Source: Phorcus lineatus (taxonomy: Eukaryota; Mollusca; Gastropoda; Trochida; Trochidae). Taken from it: a stretch of 64,000 nt of DNA. Position 1 is the first letter of the stretch, and every line of letters starts with the position of its first letter. A model generated the notes under the pieces. The model searched no databases and was not told where the DNA came from. It saw only the letters and a program-made list of their open reading frames with translations. Both the position numbers and the translations under genes were made by a program. Shown one piece after another: positions 1 through 12,015 of this stretch. The stretch lies in contig OV121087.1 in assembly GCA_921293015.1 (NCBI GenBank), forward strand, positions 39,294,630 to 39,358,629, written 5' to 3'.

Positions 1-748
1 ATCTGAAAAATGTTTACGAACCAAACAGAGTTCAAAGGTCTCTAACAAACTTCAAAAAATTAAAAATCTTATAATGTCTTTCAAAAGATATAGCTGACAA
101 TGAAAAACAGGTTGTAAGATTTTGAAGGTCCGACTGGTAACTGGTTGATCAACAGTAAGCAGAGAAGAAGCTGTTTTGCTTGACATAAACATCGACTGTC
201 ATAAAATGTATAACATAATGCAGAGTGTAATTACACTCTCTGCCCTTTCGACCTTAACATGCACAAATACACAGCTCACAATAAGTTACCACTCACATAA
301 CGTCAGATGCACTCAAAGCTTAGATTTCAAACAAAAAAAGAGAATATAATCAGGGTTATTTCGCCAGCTGTCAATAACTGGTCAGTGTCAAGACTACAAG
401 TAATTTTTTGGAAAGTTTTGATTAATTTTTACTTTCAAAGTTGCAAGCTTATTTATGACACTACATGATCAAACTTCTAATAATTATTGTGAATTCAATC
501 TGGCTACTGCTACCCACTGCATGTAAAAATATCTTTCAATAATAATTTCAAGCTCTCTTATTATTCTTTCAACAGACAATAAAACCAAGTATAAAATATA
601 TTCATGATTTTCCCAAAAAAATTTTAATATGGATAGACAATCTCGAGAGAAAATGTCTTAAATTCATAATAAATTTATCAGAATTTGTCTTTATATATCT
701 TAAATTAAATAATTAATTTGGAAATGTAAACAAGAAATAGTTACTCAC

Positions 749-1140
749 TTTGGCATGGCTGGAAGAAAACCTCCACCTTCCTTCACTGTGTTATTTGTAA
801 GACAATTCCTCTGTATAGTCCCTTATCTTGTTCTACTGGCAGTGATACTTTTAAACAGACTGAGCCACACTAGGAGAGAAGTAGGCTTAACCATTAGGAT
901 CTATAAAGGGAGGTGACTGGAACAGCCAGACAAATAGGGCGTTGTATGTAACAGCTTTAGTTGGAGGTTCAAGTGATAGCCACATATACTGAGTGACCAA
1001 CGATAAGAAATAAGTAATATGTAACTGGAATGAAACAGGGAGGTGTTTGGAACAGCTATTTCCTCTCTGGGGGGAGGTGAAAGTATCTGCCTCAACCAAT
1101 CAAGGTTATTGGATCGCCTATAGGCAAAAGCTGATTGGAT
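749..1140 (-). promoter_or_regulatory. Possible 5' end of a gene leaving the window on the left
   Basis: On the minus strand an ATG at 756-754 in good context (CAGCCATGC) is followed after eight coding bases (ATG CCA AA) by a consensus donor GTGAGT at 748-743. This would be a first coding exon of only two codons and a part. Upstream of it, at 1095-1135, lie several CCAAT-type motifs (CCAATCA and ATTGG). A motif GGGAGGTG.(C/T)TGGAACAGC occurs twice, at 909-928 and 1037-1056. No continuing exon was recognised in 1-740, so the product is unknown and the call is weak. Confidence 0.2.
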
Positions 1141-1159
1141 GATAATGTTTTTGTTATTA

Positions 1160-4100
1160 TAATGTGATACTACCTACTGTCACAAGTTTGTTTCACAAGC
1201 CTGAGGTAAGAGCTTAAGGATATTGTACCTGGAAGCTTTGCCTCAATGAGAGGTGTTACCACAATCGTAACCCCTAATGTGTTAACAAAATAATATGTAA
1301 CAACTGGTTATTGACACCACTAAAGTAGATGCACTTTAATTATTTGGATGTCATCAGAATGATCGATGATTTGACAATTCTGGAATATTTTTCAACACAT
1401 CTTTTTTTTACATTAAAAAAAAAAAAATTAATTTGAATTAAAAAACAATTTCTTTCAAAATTGAATATTAATAAGGAATTTTAAGGAAATAGCTTAAATA
1501 TCTATTTAATTACAGACATACATAAAAATATAAAGTAAGATGGATTTGGTAAAGATAAGTTATTATACGTTTTCAAATGAATTATTTATGTTGGCTTATT
1601 TCTGTATCATGGTTACTAGATGAAAACACATTTCAACACTATCTTTCTTTCTTATATCTCACTGCACCACCGATATAAAATATGTTTCATTATCAATAGA
1701 TAATAAATAACATAACTTATCTATATATTACATGTTTACATATCATTTTTACTTGATAAGCAATTAAATACAACACTCATATATAACACCTATTTATGCT
1801 ATAATCTCTTTGTGATCTGAATACAAACCTAAGTTTAATCTATGTTGATTAAAACATGAAAAAATTGGTTTAAAATAGTATTTTCTCACTGCCTTTCAAA
1901 AAATAAAATCTTATCATTTGGAAATACATTATACCAATAATTGTATGCAGTAATGCTTAAATTAAAGTCTGCCAAACAAACCCACAAACCAATGGCAACA
2001 TTTTTTCCAGTCTCATAAATATTTTTGGCATTGTCAAATTTAGAAAATTAAATTGACATTAAATTTTAATAAAATCATTTGTTTTACTATTTCATAGCAA
2101 CTAATATTGATAAACAGTAGTGAAATCTTAGATCCTCGGAATATTTTTTCAACAATAGAATACATTGACAGTTTGGCCTCGCTAATATGCTAGCAAATCT
2201 ACTCATGTATTACTCTACAATAGTCCACGGTGACACCGTGGTATATCACAGCAAACAATATACAGTAATGAGACACTCTGAAGGCCTACTTAAACAAGTT
2301 ATCTACATTGATATACTCAATACTGCAAAGAAAAGATGTGTGGAATTTTTTTCCACTTATTCACAAAAGGTAGAATATTTGTGACAAGGAACAAACTTAA
2401 AAAATAAAAGATGCAATTGATGTCTTTCAGTTGAATCAGTTAATACCATAACTTATAAAAAAAATACCTGTAAACTTGTTTTTTGCAATCTTAAGGACTT
2501 TTTTAATATATCGAAATGAATCATATGATTTAATGTCGCCAAAAAATCAAGAATCGCACACAGCTTTATTCAGAAAATATAAATGGTTAGATTGAAATGC
2601 TGATTTACATTTTGATCTTGCAATTTCAGGGCAGCTGTACCAGTAACTTTAAACTTTTCAAATCACTTGAAGATTGATTGTAATGTCAAATACCAAAAGG
2701 CATGCATTGTGAAAAAACATCATAATCACACATGCATGTAAATTCGTTATCACTTGCATCCTAATGACTCTACCTGCCCCAAGTAAGAAATGATAACAAC
2801 AATATGATGAAAGGTGTGGTAACGATCTTAGGACGTATCAGTCCTCCAGGTATGGTTTTCACCTGTTTAGCCTAACGACCTCAGGTGAGTCTTACCTAGG
2901 GTCAATTACAATGTTACTGTTGCACCTCAACGACCAAGCTGACATGACAGGTGTTCGTTTCTGTGTTAATTAACCCTCCGAACTGGACAAGAACATTCAT
3001 GTCTTACTGTAAGGCTTGAAAATCATAATTATTTGGAAAATCTAACTGATATGGTGAAGGTCATATAATTTAAGTATTTCATAAAGATGGTTGAAAAGGT
3101 CCGATCATAACGGATGACAAATATGTACTTTTACTTGTAAAAAGTCAGATTCACAGACCTCAAGCCTATAGCTCCCTTTCACTTTGTGGCCGGGGAATAT
3201 AAATAGCCCTCAATTTCAGAGTTTTCAGAGTCTGGAACTACCAGTGGCCAGATGAACAATGACCACTACTTGGGATCTTTTTTCTCAGGCAATTATAAAA
3301 ACTGGAAGTCATTCCCTCCAAAACAGAGGTAATTTCATATCCTCCAATCAGCCACTATAGAATATATATAATGGAAATAACAAATCCTGATTGGTTGCAA
3401 TTAAAGTAAGTTGTGCAATCAGATAACTGTTTCTTGTAGTCGAGGAAAACTTTTAATAGACATTGCAGTTAATTTTGCATTTTAATAAAAGAAATGGAAT
3501 TTGTTGGGTTTGTTTATATCTATGTTAAGAATTTGTTGTTTGTATAAAAATGATTTGTTTGTTTCTCTGTTAAAACCAGAAAGTTTCAATTTATTTTTGT
3601 GGGTGATTGCTAAAATTATCAGCTAATGGACAGACAGACAGACAGACAGATAGTTTATTAATGTCTCACCTCAACATAATACAAAAATATATATATACAT
3701 TCATTAAAATACAAAATCAATGTATTAAAAAGTTGAGCCATTCCCTAAGGAATTACGAGAGACACTTTTCATTCATAATAGCCATTGAAAATAATTAAAA
3801 GTAAAAATGGAAACGTTACCTCCACACAACAAAACACAAAACAAAATGTACTTATTTGGACAGTTACAGCTGAAAAGATATAGGGTTAACATAAGTTACA
3901 GTTCCAAACTCTATAGTAATCTCACATGGCAGATAGTATCAAACATAACCAGATATCTGTTGCGGTAAGATGGAGAGATAAATAAACAAGTCAATGCTTC
4001 GGTCATGCTTCAATTATCTCGACACGGGATATGATTCCGGTCACGCTTCCATTCACTTCCTCGCCTTCAATCCTTGTCGCATGCGACTATGTTCAAATCA

Positions 4101-7100
4101 TTTCTCAAAGTTGTGTCAACTTCTTCCTCCCCTTTAAAGACACTGTTGCACTTAATTTTTGAAATTTTATGTCTTCAAATTCCTGCACTAATCATTAGTT
4201 TATGGGGGGTGGGGGGAATAATATATATACATATAAATATTCAAAGACAAAAAATGACACATAGCAAACATTACTCTTTCTGACTCTTCTTTCTGATATT
4301 AATGAAACATGTTGGAGTAATGTTGGCTATGAGTAATTTTTTGTCTTTTAATATATAATACTGTATACTTGTGTACTCTTTTTCAAATATTGTCTACATC
4401 AGGGTTTGATTTGGAACTACATGAATTTGTATTCGTAACAAAAGTGGGGGGGGGGGGGGATATGTTTGTTGCAAATGAAATATAGTAGTAGCCTCATCAG
4501 ATTTAATGTACGAGTTTCACTGTATCTGTTTTATATTAACTTGGTACTAAACGTTAACAGATCCATGTCAATGGTAAACGCTTAACCTACACAAGTCCTT
4601 ATGTTTGAAAGATGAATAACAGTAGATATTATAGTCGATTTTGTTTATAAAGAAATCGCGCAACTGAATATGAATTTTTCAATAATGGTCAAAATTACGG
4701 TGCTCGACAGATCGCTCAGTAGCTTTTTTTTATGAGGGGCGATTTGATTTTTTAAAAATGTGAATCGCACGATCGCGCTAGATTGTAAAGATCGTTAGCA
4801 GCTATTTTAAGATCTTGAACTGGTTCATGCTGGCCGAAGAATTACTAAAAACAAACGATAGTATTTGATGGGTCCTTATATTAGTCTTTAATTTCCGTAT
4901 TGAAAATTAAACAGTGAAACGTGATTACATTGGCTATCAATCCATGCAGCGTGTACCATATATGGAAGTACTATAACAGGAAGTAAACAAGGTAAATAAA
5001 TACGACGAGACAGTCGCATTATTGTCGACAAATCTATTTAAATTTTATGTTTGCTATAATTGTCATGCATTGCTTAAAACAATTTACTGCACGATGTGCA
5101 GTCTTGTCATGCATGTAAGCTGCACAGACCAATGTTAGGTTGTTCCTGTGCAGTTTGATTAACGTGAAATCGAACCCTTTACATATATATATCTATGGAA
5201 AATATCCTTACAGAGTCAAACATCTCATTACTTAACCTGGTTATCCATAGTTATAGAAAATGATCAGTTATCAAGCAAAAACTGCATGTAGCCATTTTTG
5301 TGTGAACACCTTTCAATCATCGAGGTAAGGGAATAGATTCGTGTAGGTTATTGAACTCTTATGTAATCAAAGATTGTATTGAAAATGTTTTCATTTTTTC
5401 CCCTATATGAAATCACTTTATTTCACAAAATATGCTAATTTGCCTTAAATTGATGATCAACTATTCATAGTTGACTCACCACCTGACAACACAGATTAAT
5501 TATATTTTTAATTATTTTGTAATTTCACATTTTCATAAATATAAATATAGATATCAAGATTTTTAGAAAGATATACATACACATGAGCCACCTGATGGCA
5601 GTTAAAACTCTTTTTAAAATGTTATTATGTGTATATTATACAATTATCTTTTTAACAATATCAATTTAAGTGATAGATCCTACTGACATTTTTATCGCTG
5701 ATTTTGCAAATTTTTTTATGTCATGTTGACATGATGTCTCAAGAAGTGAAAATTTGTTAAAAGATATCAAAAATGAAAATTATGTTATAAATTGTCATAA
5801 AAATCATGTGAGGTGAAGATAACACACACAGCCTTATTATATTACTCATCCTGGCATCCTTGTTAAAATGTCAGATAGCCCTCAAGTATATTCAGAAAAA
5901 TATTCAGAAAAATGTCTGTTAGGGGTGTAAATTAACAAAAGTTGAGATTAAATGCTTGACAAGAAAAATATAACTCTTATTCTGATTGTGCAAATCACAT
6001 TTAAAGTATCTTTTCCACTAGCACTGTTGTTCCTAGGGGTTTGGCTCATGGGGTCATTTTGGCATATATGGTTTTGATAGGACCCTTTGTAATGGTAAAA
6101 GTTTCATACATCTTAAGATTCTTAGGGACACCAAAGAAAAAGGATGGGCCAATTTCCCCAGGATCCCCTCTAGGAAGCACATGTATGAATTATACTAGCT
6201 ATTGCTACTAAAACCCAAGTAGATAAAAGGATTTGAGACTAGACATCATTCCATAACTTTCAAATATATCTGACTCAGATATTCTGTTTTGTAATAGTTC
6301 TGTCGACCTTCTGGCATCAAATATCATTTTAGTGGCTAAAAAATATACACATCTCATTCTCTGAAGTATTAAGAACAGCAAATTATCCATTGATCATTTT
6401 GTAAGGGTTGTCAAGGATAATACTCTGCCATTATTCCATGCCAAATGGAGAGCTTTAATCACTGTTCTACAATAGTTACCAATGTTTCATGTCCTGTTAA
6501 CTCATATACACCTATGGAAATGAAATGAAAAAAAAGATTTGAAAAAAAAAAATTTCACTGTGATAAAGCAAACCTCCAAGGTGCCCCCGCCCTTCATTGA
6601 TGGAATTTCCACCATTAAATATGGTTACAACAATTACAGACATATATTTCTAAAATCTCTATAGACGCTTTTATACCTTATACACTGCCAAGGAATAAGA
6701 TCGGACGCACAGCTATATCAACCGAAGTATTAAGGACAATCCCACAAATGCTAATCCATGTTTTGATCAGGGCATGATGCATTCTGTATACTATAAGGAG
6801 CTTAGTAGAACTCAACATCGGTAAACAGGTTAATGAATAGACAAATCCATGACAAGTTAGAATTCATTATTCATAACTTACAACCTTGTGTTCCAAGAAT
6901 AACTACTTTTCAGCCAAATCTCCTATTATTGACAGGTCACTTTTTTCATGAGCGGGAATTCAAGCCATGAACGGAACTTAGTGAAACAATTCTTTTGAGG
7001 CATTATAACAACTTCTTTGACAATTCTGTGTAGTCAATCTACAGGAATCACATCTAACAGTCAGAGGGAACAAGAAGATAAAGCTATTAACACACACTAC

Positions 7101-7383
7101 TAGACTGGTTCTCGTCAGACTGTAATTTCCACATTCATTTGCCGTCTCTCATGATTAAATCACATATTTTTTTCTGAAGTCACAGTTAAATCACCTACAA
7201 AACTTTACCTTGTGTCAACCATGATTGTTGACGCTACAATAATTCAACCATGGTTTTATAATCATTGATTATTTTACAAAAAGAATGTAAAAGAGAACTG
7301 TACAGTGTCAGTATTTTTTTTATAATAGAAAATCATTCATAAGTAGGGAGAACCATCTACCCTTCATCAACAAATCGTAACAT
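1160..7383. other. Gene-free stretch
   Basis: No coding exon was recognised on either strand; the open frames are short and AT-rich. Small structures are a perfect inverted repeat CCACGGTG-A-CACCGTGG at 2224-2240, a GACA microsatellite near 3630-3652 and a G tract near 4446-4459. At about 5222-5330 there is a piece similar to the interior of the TTAA-flanked element at 40952-41281. Confidence 0.5.
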
Positions 7384-7829
7384 ATACTAATAAGTGATTT
7401 TTGTTCGAGAAAACCTGATACTATTCAGCATTTATTCTGGGAATGTGACTTAGTGAGACCACTGTGGACAAAACTGGAAGATTGGCTGAAAAAGAAAGCA
7501 CAAATCGAATTACGTTTGATAAACAAAAGATTCTTATTGGCTTCCCAGGCAGAAACAATGACTCATTAAACATAATTATTTTGATCTTCAAAAAAACAAT
7601 TTTCGAACTTAAACTTTAAAAGGCTGCCAACCTTCCAAATAATAATTTCTAAAGTCCATGATTATTATAATGTTACTAAATGTGGAGCTGAAATGTCTAA
7701 CAAAATCGATATGTTCTATAAATTCTGGTCATCATGTAATATTTTAATTCATGTTAATGTAAATGTGTGATTGATACCTGCATGTATATTTTTTTGAAAT
7801 AAAAATTCAAATTAAAAAAAAACACAAAA
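7384..7829 (+). mobile_element. 5'-truncated L1-like LINE 3' end with poly(A) tail
   Basis: From 7402 the plus strand reads CSRKPDTIQHLFWEC followed by DLVRPLWTKLEDWL. This is the Cys-His-Cys pattern (C...HLFWEC) typical of the C-terminal tail of L1/Tx1-clade reverse transcriptases. The frame is broken by a stop near 7567, and further frameshifts follow. The copy ends with an AATAAA signal at 7798-7803 and an A-rich tail from 7814 to 7829, as expected of a reverse-transcribed insertion. It is a dead fragment; only the last part of ORF2 and the 3' UTR remain. Confidence 0.65.
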
Positions 7830-8448
7830 AAACCCATATACTGATAAGACTGAAGGTAGTCTGTAAGACACCAAGATGACTCCACATGACATTTTTAACT
7901 GGATTGAACCCCAGCCAGCAGTTTTTGATCTTGTACAGGATATTCACATTACCCCAGGAAGTGTTTAACCTCTATAAATCCTTCACGACTGAAAGACATG
8001 TACACTGACTGTAAAACAACAAATCAAAGATCAAAGCAAGAAGATTGTAAATAAGAACAAGCTATGACGTGTAAATGTTTACTTGTCTTTTCAATTTATG
8101 TCGGGAAAAACATTTTGCTGACGTATCTTCTCATATTTGCTTTTCTGTTCAAAGTGAATGGTTTCTTTTTTTAAGCTGCCATTTCTGGAAAAAAATACTA
8201 AAAAGTATATTTTTTTCATTTTAGTCAAAGTCTAATTATTTTTTGCACCAAAATCTGTATATGAAAGCAAGGAAATAAATCACACCATCAGTCTGCTTGT
8301 AAATGAAATAATACATAAAAAATATTTTGGTAAGTAGCAAATAGAAACATGAGCCATTGGTTTAGCAGCTCTTCAGGCTTTGCATCATTTAAGCTTAGAT
8401 CCCATAGTCTAGAGACTTACTTCAGATAACAAATCTTAACAGTAGAGG

Positions 8449-8613
8449 TGTGACGATACAGAAATTTCACCATATGATGCGTACGACAATATCTCATTAC
8501 TATATGATTCGTTTATGATTAACTTTTGACAAACACCTTGATTTTAAAGGGAAAATAAACAATTATAAAGTCAAGGATACATATCACAATACAGAGACCG
8601 TATCAAGATACTT
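8449..8613. mobile_element. Dispersed repeat TGTGACGATAC, copy 1
   Basis: The segment starts with TGTGACGATACA and contains ATTAACTTTTGACAAACACC, then AAGTCAAGGATACATATCACAATACAGAG. The same order of blocks occurs at 55895-56110 and, inverted, at 61739-61972. Terminal TGTGRYGATAY motifs facing each other suggest a non-autonomous DNA transposon, perhaps hAT-type. The right boundary is approximate. Confidence 0.5.
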
Positions 8614-9161
8614 AATTCATTGATTTAAATAATTATAGCAATAATGATAATAATTATTATTTCAACGCCTAATATCATTCAAGTTCCAGGCGTCCTCTTT
8701 GGCGGTACAGTTTCCTAAATTATTATCCTCAAGGATATTTTCTTTTGAGGTAGCTACCAAGCACTTTCTGCAACCATATAGGTATGGACATCCAATATTC
8801 AGGTACCAATTTGTACAGCTGGGTGGACAGTGTAAAGAAGATGAATTACCTTTCCAGGGACCTACTAGTTTCGAATGCCGTCTTATTGGACGAGAGGCCA
8901 CAGGCTTGCCATTACACTGTTATGCTCCATACTGGTTTGGTCAGTGATGAAATTTAAAATTCATTATAAAAAATGGTAAAGAGGTGTGTGCCCAATATTG
9001 ACCAAAATCATGACTTCATTAAATGGAAAAATGCAAGATGGCAACTGGAAAAAGATAGGTTATTGTAAGTATTCCAATGTTCAGAATAGCTTATCTGTAA
9101 CTAAAGGTTCCTATATCTTACTAGCAGAGGAGAGGAGAGCAACATAACAACGTGATATATG

Positions 9162-9674
9162 TACCGTATTCAATGTAATAAGCGCTCTCTCCCTCTAAAG
9201 ATCCTAAACCACCTTTTGAACCAATCAAACCCCAGCCTTCAATAACTTAACCACCACGTATCCAAGGTTTTTTTACTGAATAAATATTTTGAATCTTGCT
9301 TCTCCAAGCCTCTTTCATAAGTCTGAAAGCTAGCTTATGCGTGTACATCTCATGTGTGGCTGTCTTTTTTTTTATCAAATAGATTAAAATTTCTAACACT
9401 GAAAAATGTTATATTGGAAAAAAGGCAAAATTTTTCAAACATGTTTTTAAATTAACTTCGTAAGTCCATGTTGTTGTTTCTTTTAAAGAGTAACACTAAT
9501 CAATGTTATATATTCAAAGGCAAAATTGTTTCAACATGTTTCTAAAGTCCACGTTGTTGTTTCTCTTAAGGAGTATCAAGATATTTCTTATTTGATTGAA
9601 TGGTCTATCACTTTGAATAGATCCCTGTCTTTATTTTCTAAGCGCTCCTTGCGTAAATTACATCAAATACGGTA
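9162..9674. mobile_element. TA-flanked MITE with CCGTATT termini
   Basis: The left end TACCGTATTCAATGTAAT at 9162-9179 is mirrored on the opposite strand by TACCGTATTTGATGTAAT ending at 9674 (two mismatches in 18). If the outer TA is the target duplication, the element is a Tc1/mariner-type MITE of about 510 bp. Inside, a roughly 57-70 bp block beginning GGCAAAATT is repeated at about 9423-9492 and 9520-9576. A 109-residue open frame starting in the second block runs past the right end and is not recognised as a gene. Confidence 0.5.
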
Positions 9675-10837
9675 TATATTCATTGGGTGTCAAAACAGTG
9701 CCAGTAAACAGCTGATAATGAAAGTGTTGAATGAATGTTCTTTTCACTTTGCTTCCAGTTCACATGTTTATATAATAAAAATGTTAAACCCGCATGTTGA
9801 TAATTTACAAGGGTCTACTTTATGGATCTTATCTTTCAATCAGAAATTCATGTAAGCAAAGAAGTATGATTAGTGGCCAACATTTTAGGCCCAACCACAG
9901 TTTCATGCTTTGAGGAGGAAATTTATGATTAAACCAATGGTTGTCAACAATTTTTAGTTTCATATGTGAAAGATGAGTTTTTTGGGGTATTAAAGTAAAA
10001 GCAATTTTGAAATGCAATCAAAACTGAATTTGTTAAAAGAAAATCTTCCCATCCTAAACGAGCCGTTTAAGTTTCTTTTAATTAGCTGCAGCTCTTCAAT
10101 TATATGCAGGTGAATGATTCTTCAAAGAAAACAGTTAAGTTAAACCAGATGCCAATTTAAAATTGGTTTTTATAGGAATCAATACTTTTTAGTTAAAAAT
10201 GTCTGTAAAATGATGCTAAACTCAATTTTCTCACCATACCGTTGGGAGAAATGAGATTATCCCTTTCTAACAGCAATACATACCCTATGAACTGGAAAAA
10301 GGAATAACTGAGGTTGATAGTGTTAATCTGAGTCGAATACAAGCAGGTGATCATAAAATTCATCAGTCCAAAGTTGTTTTGACATATGTATTCACTGCTA
10401 TAAATCTAAAATAAGTTAACATTACATGAGGAAATTGAAATGGGTTGCTAATGACTGCAAAGCAATGATGTTTTTAGAATAAATGAATAAATGATGAACA
10501 AATGTTTATTATACAACTGTGGTGAGATCACTCTTTAGATGACAATGACTTGGTAATACAGATGTGTGAATACAACTGGAACTATTTTTTAAAGTCTCAT
10601 GACATCATGACATCCAATCCAATGAGTGTTTGATTGCTTGTTAGTGTTTGTTATATCCATGAATTTTTCAAAACTGAAAAACTATTTCAAAAAAATTATT
10701 TTTGTTTAAATGTTTGAAAGCGTATGACACGTGTAGAGAATTAACAATTAGCAAACTATTTTGTTTTGACTGACTGATATTCATTGAGGGTTTCCCAATA
10801 AGCTGACTGTTGTGTAGATATATTCATAAAAGGTTTA

Positions 10838-11071
10838 TACCTAGGGCTGGGCAATTACTAAAATACTATGCATTGCGGTGAAACCTGCGAGCATCGGCAT
10901 CGAACTATGGGTGGTACTGCCCTGAATTTCAATGTAGTATTGCACCCAAACCTGACTGCGTGTAGAACAGTTCTCTACTGCAGAAAAAGTTGCTGAGCCC
11001 CTGGCGGGATTCGAACCACGGACCTCCTGATCTGAAGCTCAACGCGCTAACCACTGCGCTATCCCGCCCCC
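10838..11071 (-). mobile_element. tRNA-derived SINE
   Basis: Read on the minus strand from 11071, the head is a tRNA-like sequence. It has an A box TAGCGCAGTGG at 11061-11051 and a B box GGTTCGAATCC at 11017-11007, spaced as in a tRNA. A unique body then runs to about 10838. The tRNA-like part ends GGGGCTCAGC rather than CCA and is followed directly by non-tRNA sequence, which argues for a SINE and against a functional tRNA gene. The 3' limit is uncertain because only one copy is in the window. Confidence 0.75.
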
Positions 11072-11091
11072 AATTGAAATAGGAACATAGT

Positions 11092-11134
11092 GAGTGAGTG
11101 AGTGAGTGAGTGAGTGGGTGAGTGAGTGAGTGAG
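11092..11134. repeat. (GAGT)n microsatellite
   Basis: About ten GAGT units with one GGGT variant lie immediately upstream of the SINE head. Confidence 0.95.
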
Positions 11135-11842
11135 CAACCAAAATAATCAAGGAAATAGTCAGACAACCATCCTTGAAACATTCAAGTATACAGTCTAATG
11201 CTCCACCAACTGAGGAGAAGGGATATCGAAATACCAAAGAAAAAGAGACCATGTTATCATTCAAAACTGTGTTCCACAGAAGATATTCCTCACGGGAGAT
11301 CAAGCGATATCACCTAGAAGATATTGTTTTGACAGTAGATTCTTAACAATACTCTGTCATCACAACCAACATGACATCACAATTGTTATTGAAAAACAAT
11401 ATTTATAAGCATATATAATATACCTCAAGAAAACCACTCAAAAACCCCTTTTTTTAGAATTGGCTTAATTCATTAAGGAACGTCTGTGCTGTTTTTTATA
11501 TTTATATAAAAAAAAAACACGTACAACCCAGGTCATATAATCTAATTTTGTATACATGTACATTTGATATGTTAAAGATTCATAGTTAACCTTATTGTTC
11601 TCTATGTCACTTAGGTGAATTACGATGTTATCAGGAAACCACTTGGAGAATTCTCTAATTATCACCAGGTCATAAGTATAACAAGAAAACCTTCCTCAGA
11701 CTAATGCTTATCCTTTCACATCAAGCCTCTAGGAGGTGTCAGATAAATTTGCAGAATTGAGCACGTAATTTTGGCTGCCTTCAGCAAGGAAAAGGTTAGA
11801 TAAAGCTGATCAAGTGTCGAAAATACAAGAAAAGCTACTCAC

Positions 11843-12015
11843 AGACTAAGCGTTTCATCCCCATCCCTCGTGCAGCTACAGGTATCTGTTTCAGGTATGT
11901 GGATAGTGAACTCACTACTACCACTGCCAGTGCACCGTCTATCCATGCTGCTGCCGTTAACTTAACTGTTCTCTCCTGTTTGGATGCCAATATGTCTCTG
12001 AGACTGGCAACTCCC
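11843..12015 (-). CDS. Internal exon of an unrecognised gene
   Basis: On the minus strand a pyrimidine-rich acceptor (CTATTTGTTTCAG, AG at 12017-12016) opens a 173-nt exon that closes at a perfect donor GTGAGT (11842-11837). The one open frame (phase 1 at both ends) reads GVASLRDILASKQERTVKLT, then AAAWIDGALAVVVVSSL, then STYLKQIPVAARGMGMKRLV. It is helical, with a hydrophobic AVVVV stretch, and could be an armadillo/HEAT-like helix or a membrane segment. I do not recognise the family. Minus-strand CCAAT and CGGAAGTG (ETS-like) motifs at about 15025-15100 could mark its promoter, which is speculative. No sister exon was found with confidence. Confidence 0.5.

Noticed and set aside
8662-8947. 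Overlapping open frames on both strands (79 and 82 codons), the minus one Cys-rich.
   Set aside because: Both frames are open over the same DNA, no splice or start context favours either, and no domain is recognisable. It may be an old exon or chance.
9526-9855. 109-codon plus-strand frame.
   Set aside because: It starts inside a duplicated block of a MITE, crosses the element's end, has biased composition and shows no domain.
11003-11071. tRNA gene candidate.
   Set aside because: A and B boxes are present but the sequence runs straight into a SINE body and lacks a proper discriminator and terminator.
10929-11303. 124-codon minus-strand frame containing GRDSAVVSALSFRSGGPW.
   Set aside because: This peptide is the familiar mistranslation of a tRNA-derived SINE head joined to a GAGT microsatellite; not a gene.
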